A model generated the notes under the pieces. That model was not told where the DNA came from and made no database searches. It was given only the letters and a program-made list of their open reading frames with translations. Below are positions 49,976 to 58,333 of a stretch of 64,000 nt of DNA, piece by piece. Source of the DNA: Bordetella ansorpii (GTDB lineage: Bacteria > Pseudomonadota > Gammaproteobacteria > Burkholderiales > Burkholderiaceae_B). The first letter of the stretch is position 1. Every line of letters starts with the position of its first letter. The position numbers and the translations under genes are program-made. The stretch spans positions 248,001-312,000 of the forward strand of contig NZ_FKIF01000002.1 in NCBI RefSeq assembly GCF_900078705.1, written 5' to 3'.

Positions 49976-51271
49976 TTACTTGTACGGGCGCAGGATGCGC
50001 TCGGCTTCGCGTTGGGCGTCGGTCAGCGCCTGTTTGGGCGTCTTGGCGCCGGTCAGCGCGGCCTGCAGCGCATCGTTCAGCACCTTGGTCACGCGCTGGT
50101 TCTCGTGCGTGGAGAACTCGGCCACGCTGACGGCCAACTGGTCGCGCGCGACTTCGGCGGCCGGCACTTCCTTGACGTACTGCTTCATCTTGTCGGTCTG
50201 CCAGGCGGCCGGCGTGACGGCGACGTAGCCGGTGGCGATGCTCCAGTCGGCGGCGCGCTCGGGCGTGGTGGCCCACTTCACGAACTTGATCGCGGCCTGC
50301 TGCTGGGCCGGGGTGGCCTTCTTGAACACGTAGAAGTTGCCGCCCCCCGTGGGGCTGCCGCCGCGCTTGTTCCTGGGCATCATCGCCACGCCATACGGGA
50401 ACTTGGCGTTGCTGCGGATGTTGGTCAGGTTGCCCGTGGTGGTCCAGACGATGGCGGCTTTCTTATCCAGGAAGTCCTTGGGCGTGGTGCCCCAGTCGGT
50501 GGTGCCCTTGGGCATCACGCCGTGCTTGTAGGCCAGGTCATGCCAGAACTCGGCGGCCTCGATCACGCCCGGCTTGTCCAGGTAGACCTCGTTGCCCGCT
50601 TCGTTCATCAGGATGGCGTCGTTGGGCGTGGTCAGCGCCTGGAACAGCCAGTAGGCGAATGCGCCGCCCGAGGGGATCTCGATGCCCCATTGCGTGACAT
50701 TGCCCGAGGCATCCTTCTTGGTCAGCTTGCCAGCGACCTCGACCAGTTCCTTCCAGGTGGCGGGCGCACGCTCGGGGTCCAGGCCCGCCTCTTTGAAGAG
50801 TTCCTTGTTGTAGTACATGACGATGGTGGAGCGCTGGAACGGCACGCCCCACACGTGGCCACCGGTGCGGCTGTTCTGCATGAAGGCGTCGTAGAAGCCG
50901 CCCAGCCACTTCTTGTCTTCTTCCGTCTTGGCCACGGAGTCGATCGGCACGATGGCGTCTTCGTCGATCAGCGTGAACATGTCGGTGGACAGCAGCACGG
51001 CCAGCTGCGGCGGCGTGCCGCCCTTCTGCGCCGTCAGGGCCTTGGCCACCGAGTCCTGGTACGAGCCAGCGTATACGGGCTTGATGCGGATGTCCGGGTT
51101 CTCGCGGTTGAACTGCTCGGCCATGCCGTCGACGATCTTGGTGACGGGGCCGCCGACCGCGACGGGGTAATAGAACTCGACTTCGACCGGCGACTGCTGC
51201 GCCTGCGCGGGCAGCGCCAGCGCGCCATAGGCCAGCGCGGCGGCCAGGGTCTTCAATACGATGCGTCGCAT
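49976..51271 (-). CDS. ugpB: ABC receptor, UgpB-like family 1 extracellular solute-binding protein
   Basis: The 431-residue precursor has a signal peptide (about 1-25, PAQAQQ). It belongs to solute-binding family 1 (CUT1) and resembles the glycerol-3-phosphate / glycerophosphodiester receptor UgpB, including the stretch NKELFKEAGLDPERAPATWK. It should deliver its ligand to UgpA-UgpE. A GpdQ-like phosphodiesterase encoded upstream supports a phosphodiester ligand. Specificity is inferred. Confidence 0.87.
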   Translation of the reverse strand: MRRIVLKTLAAALAYGALALPAQAQQSPVEVEFYYPVAVGGPVTKIVDGMAEQFNRENPDIRIKPVYAGSYQDSVAKALTAQKGGTPPQLAVLLSTDMFTLIDEDAIVPIDSVAKTEEDKKWLGGFYDAFMQNSRTGGHVWGVPFQRSTIVMYYNKELFKEAGLDPERAPATWKELVEVAGKLTKKDASGNVTQWGIEIPSGGAFAYWLFQALTTPNDAILMNEAGNEVYLDKPGVIEAAEFWHDLAYKHGVMPKGTTDWGTTPKDFLDKKAAIVWTTTGNLTNIRSNAKFPYGVAMMPRNKRGGSPTGGGNFYVFKKATPAQQQAAIKFVKWATTPERAADWSIATGYVAVTPAAWQTDKMKQYVKEVPAAEVARDQLAVSVAEFSTHENQRVTKVLNDALQAALTGAKTPKQALTDAQREAERILRPYK

Positions 51272-51322
51272 GGGGTTTTTCCTTTCCGTTTCCGTGAGGT
51301 TCGCCGTGCGCGGGCGAGAGGT

Positions 51323-52360
51323 TCAGACTGCGGGTGCCGCCGCGTCGGCGGCGAAGAAATGCTGGTGCCGCGGATCCCACGCCAGGCCCACGCGCTGGCC
51401 GCGGCGCAGCTCGGGGTGCCCGGCCATGCGCACGGCCGCCAGGCAAGCGCCGAGGCGGCATTGCACGATGGAGTCCGCGCCGAAGTATTCGATGCCCTCG
51501 ACCGTGGCCGAGACGCCGTCTTCATGCAGGCGCAGGTGCTCGGGGCGCACGCCCAGGGTGTCCCTGTCCGGCGGCACGCCGGCCAGCGCGGGCCCATGCG
51601 TGCCCGAGATGACGGGCTGGCCATGCAGCAGGGCCAGCGGGATCAGGTTCATGGGCGGCGTACCGATGAAGCGCGCGGCGAACGGCGTGGCGGGCCGGGC
51701 ATACAGGCCCGCGGGCGTATCCTGTTGCTCGATGCGGCCGGCGCGCATCAGCACGACCTGGTCGGCCATGCTCATGGCCTCGGTCTGGTCGTGCGTGACA
51801 TAGACCATGGTGATGCCGAGCTCGCGCTGCAGATTGCGGATCTCGCGGCGCATTTCGTGGCGCAGCTGGGCGTCCAGGTTGGACAGGGGCTCGTCCATCA
51901 GGCACACGGGGGCCTCTGAAATCACGGCGCGCCCCAATGCCACGCGCTGCTGCTGGCCGCCCGACAATTGCGCGGGCCGGCGGTCCAGCAGCGCCTGCAG
52001 GCCCAGCAAGCCGGCCACGCGTTCGACGCGGCGCGGAAAATCCTTGGCGGGCTCGCGGCGCACGCGCAGGCCGAACAGCAGGTTCTCGCGCACCGTCAGG
52101 TGCGGGAACAGCGCGTAGGTCTGGAACACCATGGAAATGCGGCGTTCCGCCGGCGCCATGCGGGTGACGTCACGGCCGCCGATGAGAATACGGCCCGAGG
52201 TGGGCTCGTCCAACCCGGCGATCATGCGCAGCGTGGTCGACTTGCCGCAGCCCGACGGCCCCAGCAATGCCGTGAAGCTGCCCGCGGGCGCGCTGAAGCC
52301 GACCCCGTCGACGGCGGCCGTATCGGCATATCGCTTGGTAAGACTTTCGAGGACGAGCAT
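51323..52360 (-). CDS. ugpC: ABC ATP-binding protein (UgpC-like)
   Basis: The 345-residue ATPase has Walker A GPSGCGKST at 34-42, signature LSGGQQQRVALGRA, Walker B VCLMDEPLSNLD and a C-terminal TOBE domain (about 240-345). It energises the UgpBAE importer. The start MLVLESLTKRY fits the family; the longer frame would run through the upstream inverted repeat. It is the first gene of the second ABC set, 142 bases after the phosphodiesterase gene. Confidence 0.9.
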   Translation of the reverse strand: MLVLESLTKRYADTAAVDGVGFSAPAGSFTALLGPSGCGKSTTLRMIAGLDEPTSGRILIGGRDVTRMAPAERRISMVFQTYALFPHLTVRENLLFGLRVRREPAKDFPRRVERVAGLLGLQALLDRRPAQLSGGQQQRVALGRAVISEAPVCLMDEPLSNLDAQLRHEMRREIRNLQRELGITMVYVTHDQTEAMSMADQVVLMRAGRIEQQDTPAGLYARPATPFAARFIGTPPMNLIPLALLHGQPVISGTHGPALAGVPPDRDTLGVRPEHLRLHEDGVSATVEGIEYFGADSIVQCRLGACLAAVRMAGHPELRRGQRVGLAWDPRHQHFFAADAAAPAV

Positions 52361-52404
52361 GGGATTTTTCTTCTGAACGCGGCCAGGGCCTGTCACCCCT
52401 GAAA

Positions 52405-52435
52405 GGCCACGAATGAAATCCTTTTCATTTTGGCC
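52405..52435. promoter_or_regulatory. Inverted repeat upstream of ugpC
   Basis: GGCCA (52405-52409) and AATGAAA (52412-52418) pair with TTTCATT (52423-52429) and TGGCC (52431-52435). The repeat lies 45-75 bases upstream of ugpC, in the only sizeable gap in this gene run. It may be an operator or an mRNA hairpin. No full PhoB box was found. Confidence 0.5.
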
Positions 52436-52502
52436 AGCGAACATGACCGAGCGATGTCAGCACCCGGCCTGCCGCAGGCAAGCGACAGGCTGCGAGCAGG
52501 CG

Positions 52503-53324
52503 TCACTCGTCGATCAGTTCGCCGCCTTCATGGAAGGGGAACGGACCCGGGTAATCGCCGATGTAGGCATGGTGAGTGACCAGCGCGCCATTGCGCCATT
52601 CGTGCAGATGGAAGCCCGGGGGCTCCATGCGGAAGGCCGAGGGGCCCGCCGGCCGCAGATCCAGCGCCACCTGGTGCGCGGTGCTGGGCGCGGTGGAAGC
52701 CACGGTACCGGCATAGCGGCGGAAGATCGTGCGGTGCAGATGGCCGCACATGATGCGCTCGACGTTGTCGTGCTGGCGGACGATGGCTTCGAAGCGCTCG
52801 GCGCCGGACAGCAAGCCGATGGCATCCATGTGGCCGATGCCGGTGATGAACGGCGGATGATGCATCACGATGACGGTGGGACGTTCCGGCTGCTCGGCCA
52901 GGCGCTCGGCCAGCCAATCCAGGCGGCGCTCACAGAGCGCGCCGTGGCTTTGCATCGGCACCACCGTATCCAGCACGACGATGCGCAGCGGATAGTCTTC
53001 CACCGTGTACTGCACGAAACCGTCCACGCCGCCCAGGTAGGTGTGGCTGTCGAACACGCTCTGCAGTTCGGCGCGCGCGTCGTGGTTGCCCGGCAACAGG
53101 TAGTACGGCGCGGCCAGGCGGTCGAGCATGGCCTTCAGATGCAGGTATTCGGCGGCACGGCCGAAGTCGGTCAGGTCGCCGCTGATCATCACCACGTCGG
53201 GCGCGGGATCCAGCGCATTGAGGGCCGACACGGCGGGCGGCAGGAACTGGTCGGTCTCCACGATGCGATAGGCCTTCTGGCCGGGCATGCGGATATGCAG
53301 GTCGGTGATTTGCGCAATAAGCAT
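52503..53324 (-). CDS. GpdQ/CpdA-like metallophosphodiesterase
   Basis: The 273-residue cytoplasmic enzyme has the calcineurin-like two-metal motifs in order: DLH near residue 8-10, GDLTDFG near 49, GNHD near 80, HHPP near 156 and GHLHR near 194. Overall layout and length match the glycerophosphodiesterase GpdQ and class III cyclic-nucleotide phosphodiesterases. GGAG precedes ATG 53324; an ATG 12 bases upstream is possible. It lies between two ABC importers, so hydrolysis of an imported phosphodiester is the likely role. Confidence 0.88.
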   Translation of the reverse strand: MLIAQITDLHIRMPGQKAYRIVETDQFLPPAVSALNALDPAPDVVMISGDLTDFGRAAEYLHLKAMLDRLAAPYYLLPGNHDARAELQSVFDSHTYLGGVDGFVQYTVEDYPLRIVVLDTVVPMQSHGALCERRLDWLAERLAEQPERPTVIVMHHPPFITGIGHMDAIGLLSGAERFEAIVRQHDNVERIMCGHLHRTIFRRYAGTVASTAPSTAHQVALDLRPAGPSAFRMEPPGFHLHEWRNGALVTHHAYIGDYPGPFPFHEGGELIDE

Positions 53325-53339
53325 CTCGCGCTCCATGGG

Positions 53340-54323
53340 TCAGTGAATGATCAACTGCACGCTGACGGTCTGTCCGGGTTGGTAGGCGCAGTCGGGCTGG
53401 GCGGCCACGGCGAAGCGCTGGCCATCCTCCAGGCCGATCTCGTAGCGCACCGAGCCGCCCAGGAAGAAGCGGGCCAGCACCTGGGCCTGCAGGGCCCCGG
53501 GATGCGGCGGACGCAGCACGGCCTGGTGGGGCCGGAAGGAGATGGTCTCTTCGCCCGCGACCAGCATGCTCCCCTGCGTGCCCGCCTGCAAGCGGCACAG
53601 GGTACCCAGGAAATCGGCGACGAATTCGGTATCGGGCCGGCGGTACAGCGCCTCGGGCGTGCCGATCTGCTCGAGCCTGCCCGCCGACATCACCGCGATG
53701 CGGCCGCCCAGCATCATGGCCTCGTCCTGGTCGTGCGTGACGATCAGCGTGGTGATGCCCAGTTCACGCAGCATCTGCGACAGCTCCACGCGCAGGTGCT
53801 CGCGCAGCTTGGCGTCCAGCGCGGTCAGCGGCTCGTCCAGCAGCAGCACGCGCGGCTCGATGGCCAGCGCGCGCGCCAGCGCGACGCGTTGCCGCTGGCC
53901 GCCGGACAGCTGCGTGACCGCGCGACCGGCGTGCTCGCGCATGCGCACCAGGCCCAGCATCTCGGCCACGCGGCGCTGACGAGTGGCGGCGTCCTGCCCG
54001 CGCACGCGCAGGCCATAGCCCACGTTGTCGGCCACCGTCATGTTGGGAAACAGTGCGTAGTTCTGGAACACCACGCCCACGCCGCGCGCCTCGGGCGGCT
54101 GTGCCGTGACGTCCTCGTCGCCAAACAGGATACGGCCGCCCGCGTCGGGACGCTCCAGGCCGCACACCATGCGCAGCAGCGTGGTCTTGCCGCAACCCGA
54201 AGGCCCCAGCAAGGCCAGGATTTCGCCGCCGGGCACGTGCAGGTCCAGCGGGTGCAGGGCGCGGGCGCCATCCGGCCAGGTCTTGGCGCATTGCGCCACG
54301 GTGATGGATACGGTCTTGCTCAT
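53340..54323 (-). CDS. ABC ATP-binding protein, Fe/spermidine/phosphonate (PotA/FbpC) type
   Basis: The 327-residue ATPase has Walker A GPSGCGKT near 38-45, signature LSGGQRQRVALARA and Walker B VLLLDEPLTALD. A TOBE-like C-terminal region follows. The start ATG overlaps the upstream permease stop (ATGA). It belongs with the two permeases and receptor upstream on the strand. The phosphodiesterase starts 15 bases after its end. Confidence 0.9.
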   Translation of the reverse strand: MSKTVSITVAQCAKTWPDGARALHPLDLHVPGGEILALLGPSGCGKTTLLRMVCGLERPDAGGRILFGDEDVTAQPPEARGVGVVFQNYALFPNMTVADNVGYGLRVRGQDAATRQRRVAEMLGLVRMREHAGRAVTQLSGGQRQRVALARALAIEPRVLLLDEPLTALDAKLREHLRVELSQMLRELGITTLIVTHDQDEAMMLGGRIAVMSAGRLEQIGTPEALYRRPDTEFVADFLGTLCRLQAGTQGSMLVAGEETISFRPHQAVLRPPHPGALQAQVLARFFLGGSVRYEIGLEDGQRFAVAAQPDCAYQPGQTVSVQLIIH

Positions 54324-55153
54324 TCGGGGGATCCGGGTCGGGCGGCGCGCCGCGCGCGCCGTTGGCCATGCCCGGCCAGCCATTGCAGGCCGACCAGCAG
54401 GGGCATCAGCATCAGCAGGAATACCAGCGTGTACGCCGACGCGATTTCCAGCCGCATCGAGGCGTAGCTGTCGGCCAGGCCGACGGGCAGGGTCTTGGTC
54501 AGCGGCGTATGCAGCAGCCAGGTCAGGTTGAATTCACCGATGGACAGCGTCAGCACGGTGAGGCCGCCGGTGACGATGCCCGGCGCGGCGTTCGGCACCA
54601 CGATCGTCAGGAAGCGGCGCAGGCGGGACGCGCCCAGCGTGGCCGCGGCCTCGTCCAGCACGGCCAGGCCAGCGCCCGACATGCTGGCGCGCGCCGCGCG
54701 CACCATGAAGGGCAGCGTGAACAGCACGTGCCCGATCACGATGAAGGCCGTGCTGCCGCGCAGGCCCGGCAAGGTGCCCCACGACACGATCAACGCCAGC
54801 GCCGAGGCCAGGCCCGGCACCGCCACGGGCAGCGTCAGCAGTTCTTCGAGCGCGCGCGCCACGCGGCCGCGATACAGCGTCAGCACCCACGCGGCGGGCA
54901 CGCCGGCCAGCGTGCAGACGATCAGCGTGGATACCGCCACCGCCAGCGAGCGCCAGATGGTGTCGGCGTACAGATCCCACACCTGCGCCACCCAGCGCAG
55001 CGTGAAGCCGCTGGACAGGCCGACGAAGTAGTTGCGCGTCAGGCCCGCCAGGATGGACAGCACCACCGGGCCGATGAGGAACGCGGCAACGGCCAGCGTC
55101 ACGGCAAGCCCCAGCCGCATGTCCGTTCTGGAATGCAATGTCGTCGTGGTCAT
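54320..55153 (-). CDS. ABC permease, second subunit of the Fe/phosphonate-type importer
   Basis: The 277-residue permease has six membrane segments and an EAA loop at VLDEAAATLGASRLRRFLTI. It resembles PhnV/PotC-type subunits. It starts 4 bases after the first permease stop. The ATPase start overlaps its stop codon. Confidence 0.88.
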   Translation of the reverse strand: MTTTTLHSRTDMRLGLAVTLAVAAFLIGPVVLSILAGLTRNYFVGLSSGFTLRWVAQVWDLYADTIWRSLAVAVSTLIVCTLAGVPAAWVLTLYRGRVARALEELLTLPVAVPGLASALALIVSWGTLPGLRGSTAFIVIGHVLFTLPFMVRAARASMSGAGLAVLDEAAATLGASRLRRFLTIVVPNAAPGIVTGGLTVLTLSIGEFNLTWLLHTPLTKTLPVGLADSYASMRLEIASAYTLVFLLMLMPLLVGLQWLAGHGQRRARRAARPGSPE

Positions 55154-55157
55154 GGCG

Positions 55158-55970
55158 TCATCCCGCCGCGCCGGCACGCGTGCCGGCCAGGCTGTGCGCA
55201 ACATACAGCACCACCCACGTCACCAGGCCCAGCACGATGGACAGCGCCGCGGCCACGGGGATGTTGGCGTAGTTGGTGAACTCGTTGTAGATCGTCAGCG
55301 GCAGCACGTCGATGCGCGTGCCCAGCGTGAACACCGTGCCGAACGCGCCCATGCTGGTGGCGAAGCTCATCGCGCCGGCGCCGATCAGCGCGGGCGACAG
55401 CGCGGGCAGCTCGACGTCGACGAAGCGGCGCCACGGCGACGCGCCCAGCGTGCGCGCGGCTTCCAGCAGCGTGGTGTCGATCTGCTCGGCGGCGGCCGAC
55501 ACCATGCCGATGGTGCGAGGCAACGAGAAATACAGATACCCCAGGAACAGCCCGCCCATGCCATAGGCGAACACCACGGGCCCGGCGCCGAACCACTCGG
55601 ACACGGCGCCGAACAGGCCCTGGCGGCCCGCCAGCAGGATGATCAGGAAGCCGACCACCACACCGGGAAACGCCAGTGGAAACGCCAGCAGCGCCAGCAG
55701 CGCGCGGCGCCCGGGAAACTGGCGATGCCAGGCCAGGAAGCGGCCCACGGGCAGCGACACCAGCAACGTAGCCAGCGTGGCGCCCAGGGACAGCGCCGCA
55801 GTGTTGAACAGGCTGCGCCAATACCGCGGACTGGTCAGCACCGTGACGTAGGCCGAGTGGCCATCGACCGTGCGGCCGCCGGCCAGCGCCAGGCCGGCCA
55901 TCGGCAGCAGCCAGAACGCCAGGAACAGCGCCGCGGCGGGCGCAGCGAAAAGAATCCAACCGCGGCGCAC
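55158..55970 (-). CDS. ABC permease, first subunit of the Fe/phosphonate-type importer
   Basis: The 270-residue permease begins MRRGWILFAAPAAALFLAFW, with six membrane segments and the EAA loop LLEAARTLGASPWRRFVDVE. It resembles PhnU/PotB-type subunits. It lies 56 bases after the receptor gene and is tightly linked to the second permease. Confidence 0.88.
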   Translation of the reverse strand: MRRGWILFAAPAAALFLAFWLLPMAGLALAGGRTVDGHSAYVTVLTSPRYWRSLFNTAALSLGATLATLLVSLPVGRFLAWHRQFPGRRALLALLAFPLAFPGVVVGFLIILLAGRQGLFGAVSEWFGAGPVVFAYGMGGLFLGYLYFSLPRTIGMVSAAAEQIDTTLLEAARTLGASPWRRFVDVELPALSPALIGAGAMSFATSMGAFGTVFTLGTRIDVLPLTIYNEFTNYANIPVAAALSIVLGLVTWVVLYVAHSLAGTRAGAAG

Positions 55971-56026
55971 GTCAGCTCCGGCCAGCCATGGGAATGCGCG
56001 CGCGCGATTGCGGAGCCGGCGTCACG

Positions 56027-57037
56027 TCAGTTGACCTCTTTGGTATAGCGCTCGGAGAATGCGCGCTGCACCGAGGCCATCTCGGCATAATCCACCGTGC
56101 CGGCGCGGGCGTACTCCGAGGCCGGCAGGAATTTCTTCTGGGCCTCGGCCGAGATGGTCTCGGGACGCACGGGACGCAGGAAAGCATTGGCCCAGATCGC
56201 CTGGCCCTGGTCCGACAGCGTGAAGTCCAGCACCTTGCGGCCGTTGTCGGCATGCGGGGCATTGGCCACCAGGCTCATCGTGTAGGGCACGGCGATCGTG
56301 CCTTCGGCCGGGATCACGAACGCCACGTTGGAGGCATCTTTGTACTTGGCGCGGTAGGCGTTGAAATCGTAGTCGATCAGGATCGGGATTTCGCCGGACA
56401 GCACGCGCGCATAGGCGGTCTGCTTGGGCACGATGGGACTGTTGGCCTGCATCTTCTTGAACCAGGCAATGCCCGGATCGAAGTTCTGCAGCGTGCCGCC
56501 CAGGGCGCGGTTCACGGCCACGGCGCCCACGTAGCCCACGAAGGCCGAGGCGGGATCGAGATAGCCGACCATGCCGCGGTATTCGGGCTTGGTCAGGTCG
56601 GCCCACGACTTCGGCACCGGCTTGCCCTTGAGCGCGTCCACGTTCACCATGAAGCCCAGCGTGCCGGAATGAATGGCGAACCACTTGCCGGCCGGGTCTT
56701 TCATGCCGTCGGGGATGCGGTCCCAGTTGGCGGGCTTGTAGGCCTGGATCAGGCCATCCTTGCCGGCCTGGATGCCGAAGGTGACGCCGTAGTAGACGAC
56801 GTCGGCCACGGGATTGGCGCGTTCGGCGGCCATCGAGGCCAGCGCCTGGCCCGAGTTCTTGTTGTCGGGCGGCACGGTGATGCCGGTGGCCTTCTTGATG
56901 GCCTGGATCTGCGTGGCCCAGTCGGCCCATTCGGGCGGACAGTTGTAGCAGACGGCGTTCTGCGCCTGCGCGGCGCCGGCGCCGATGGCCAGCGCGGCCA
57001 GCGTGCCGCGCAACAGGGCGTTCAGTATGCGTTTCAT
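56027..57037 (-). CDS. Periplasmic receptor of Fe(III)/2-aminoethylphosphonate type
   Basis: The 336-residue precursor has a signal peptide (about 1-25, AAQAQ). It belongs to the type 2 periplasmic binding proteins used by FbpA, PotD and PhnS-like systems. An unusual CYNCPPEW motif follows directly after cleavage. No conserved tyrosine pair for iron binding is obvious, which favours a phosphonate or polyol-phosphate ligand over iron. It starts two bases after the lacI stop. Confidence 0.88.
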   Translation of the reverse strand: MKRILNALLRGTLAALAIGAGAAQAQNAVCYNCPPEWADWATQIQAIKKATGITVPPDNKNSGQALASMAAERANPVADVVYYGVTFGIQAGKDGLIQAYKPANWDRIPDGMKDPAGKWFAIHSGTLGFMVNVDALKGKPVPKSWADLTKPEYRGMVGYLDPASAFVGYVGAVAVNRALGGTLQNFDPGIAWFKKMQANSPIVPKQTAYARVLSGEIPILIDYDFNAYRAKYKDASNVAFVIPAEGTIAVPYTMSLVANAPHADNGRKVLDFTLSDQGQAIWANAFLRPVRPETISAEAQKKFLPASEYARAGTVDYAEMASVQRAFSERYTKEVN

Positions 57038-57039
57038 GA

Positions 57040-58077
57040 TCAGGGCTTCCTGGTAGTACGCGTGGAAGAAGCGGGAGCGGCAACGGTGCCCCCGGGGAGA
57101 ATGCGATGCGGCAGCCGCACGGACGGGATGCCGGTGCCGTCGAGCAACGCCAGCAGGTGTGCGCAGGCAGTGGCGCCGATCTGGCGGCTGGGCTGCTCGA
57201 CCGACGTCAGCGGCGGCACCATCAGCGCGCCTATGGCCACGCCGTCGAAGCCACAGACGGAAACGTCGCCAGGGACGCGCAGCCCCATGCCGACCAGATG
57301 GGCGATGACCGAGGTGGCCAGCAGATCGTTGGAACAGAACAGCGCGGTGGGCGCCTTGGCGCCCTTCAGCGCATCGCGCAGCACGTCGGCGCTGGCGGCC
57401 GTGTGCGCCGGCATGACCAGGTGTCCCAGGGGTTCGAGATCATGCTGGCGCGCGGCGGCACGGGCGCCTTCCAGGCGGCGGCGCGCCCGGTCGGAAGCGG
57501 CCAGCGGACCGGTGACGATGGCGATGCGGCGATGGCCCAGCGAGGCCAGCAACGCGACCATCTCGCGGGCGGCAGCGCGGTTGTCCACCGATACGAAGGG
57601 ATGGGCGGTGGATTCGTTGTAGGCCAGCACGTGCGGCATGCGCGCGTCCTGCAGCGCGGCCAGCGTGGCATTGCGCGTGGGCGTGCCCACGGTCAGGATC
57701 AGGCCGTCGACCTGATGGTCGATCAGCTCTTGCACGACATGCGATTCGACGGCCGGCGCGTAGCCCGTGGTGGCCACCATGACGCTGTAGCCGGCCTGCC
57801 GGGCATGCTGCTCGGCGCCTTCGAAACAATCGGCGAACACCGGGTTGGTCAGCGTGGGCAGCAGCAGGCCGATGGTGCGGGTGCTGCCGGCGCGCAGGCT
57901 GCGGCCGACCCGGTTGGGGCGGAAACCGTCTTCGCGCGCAATGGCCTCGATGCGCGCCAGCGTGTCGGGCTTGAGCAGCTCGGGCTGGTTGAACGCGCGC
58001 GACACCGTGGCCGGTGAGACGCCCGCCTTGCGGGCCACTTCGACGATGGAAGGACGATGGGGAGCTTTGCGGTTCAC
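57040..58077 (-). CDS. LacI-family transcriptional regulator
   Basis: The 345-residue repressor starts at GTG. Its HTH lies at about 9-30 (SIVEVARKAGVSPATVSRAF), followed by the hinge and a periplasmic-binding-like effector domain. The start falls 12 bases after a perfect 18-bp palindrome of LacI-operator type, so the gene is probably autoregulated. It is the first gene of the run and precedes the receptor by two bases. The effector is probably the transported ligand. Confidence 0.9.
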   Translation of the reverse strand: MNRKAPHRPSIVEVARKAGVSPATVSRAFNQPELLKPDTLARIEAIAREDGFRPNRVGRSLRAGSTRTIGLLLPTLTNPVFADCFEGAEQHARQAGYSVMVATTGYAPAVESHVVQELIDHQVDGLILTVGTPTRNATLAALQDARMPHVLAYNESTAHPFVSVDNRAAAREMVALLASLGHRRIAIVTGPLAASDRARRRLEGARAAARQHDLEPLGHLVMPAHTAASADVLRDALKGAKAPTALFCSNDLLATSVIAHLVGMGLRVPGDVSVCGFDGVAIGALMVPPLTSVEQPSRQIGATACAHLLALLDGTGIPSVRLPHRILPGGTVAAPASSTRTTRKP

Positions 58078-58089
58078 GGCGGCGGCTTC

Positions 58090-58107
58090 TTTGAAAACGT
58101 TTTCAAA
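58090..58107. promoter_or_regulatory. LacI-type operator
   Basis: TTTGAAAACGTTTTCAAA is a perfect 18-bp palindrome with the central CG typical of LacI/PurR-family operators. It lies 12-30 bases upstream of the lacI GTG. Confidence 0.85.
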
Positions 58108-58120
58108 TTTAAATCCGCCG

Positions 58121-58140
58121 CGTGACAGCCTGATGTCACG
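58121..58140. promoter_or_regulatory. Second palindromic site upstream of lacI
   Basis: CGTGACA-N6-TGTCACG is a perfect 7-bp inverted repeat with a 6-base centre. It has the geometry of CRP/FNR or GntR-type sites. It lies 13 bases beyond the LacI operator, where a promoter -35 region or activator site would be. Confidence 0.55.
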
Positions 58141-58333
58141 ACTGCAGGCACACCGGATACGGCACTTGCTCCACCCAGGTGTCTGGCAGGGGGCATTATC
58201 GCCTCGTGGGGTTGGCGCAACAGCGATGTTGCTTCTACACTGCGGACATATTTGGTCAAAAGGCCGGCCCATGGAACGAATTTCCAGTTGCTGATGCCAT
58301 AAAGAAAGAAAACACTCGTTGGGGAAAAACGGG

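Noticed and set aside
52385-52400. PhoB box upstream of ugpC
   Set aside because: Only a single CTGTCAC half-site is present; the second half at the required 11-base period is missing.
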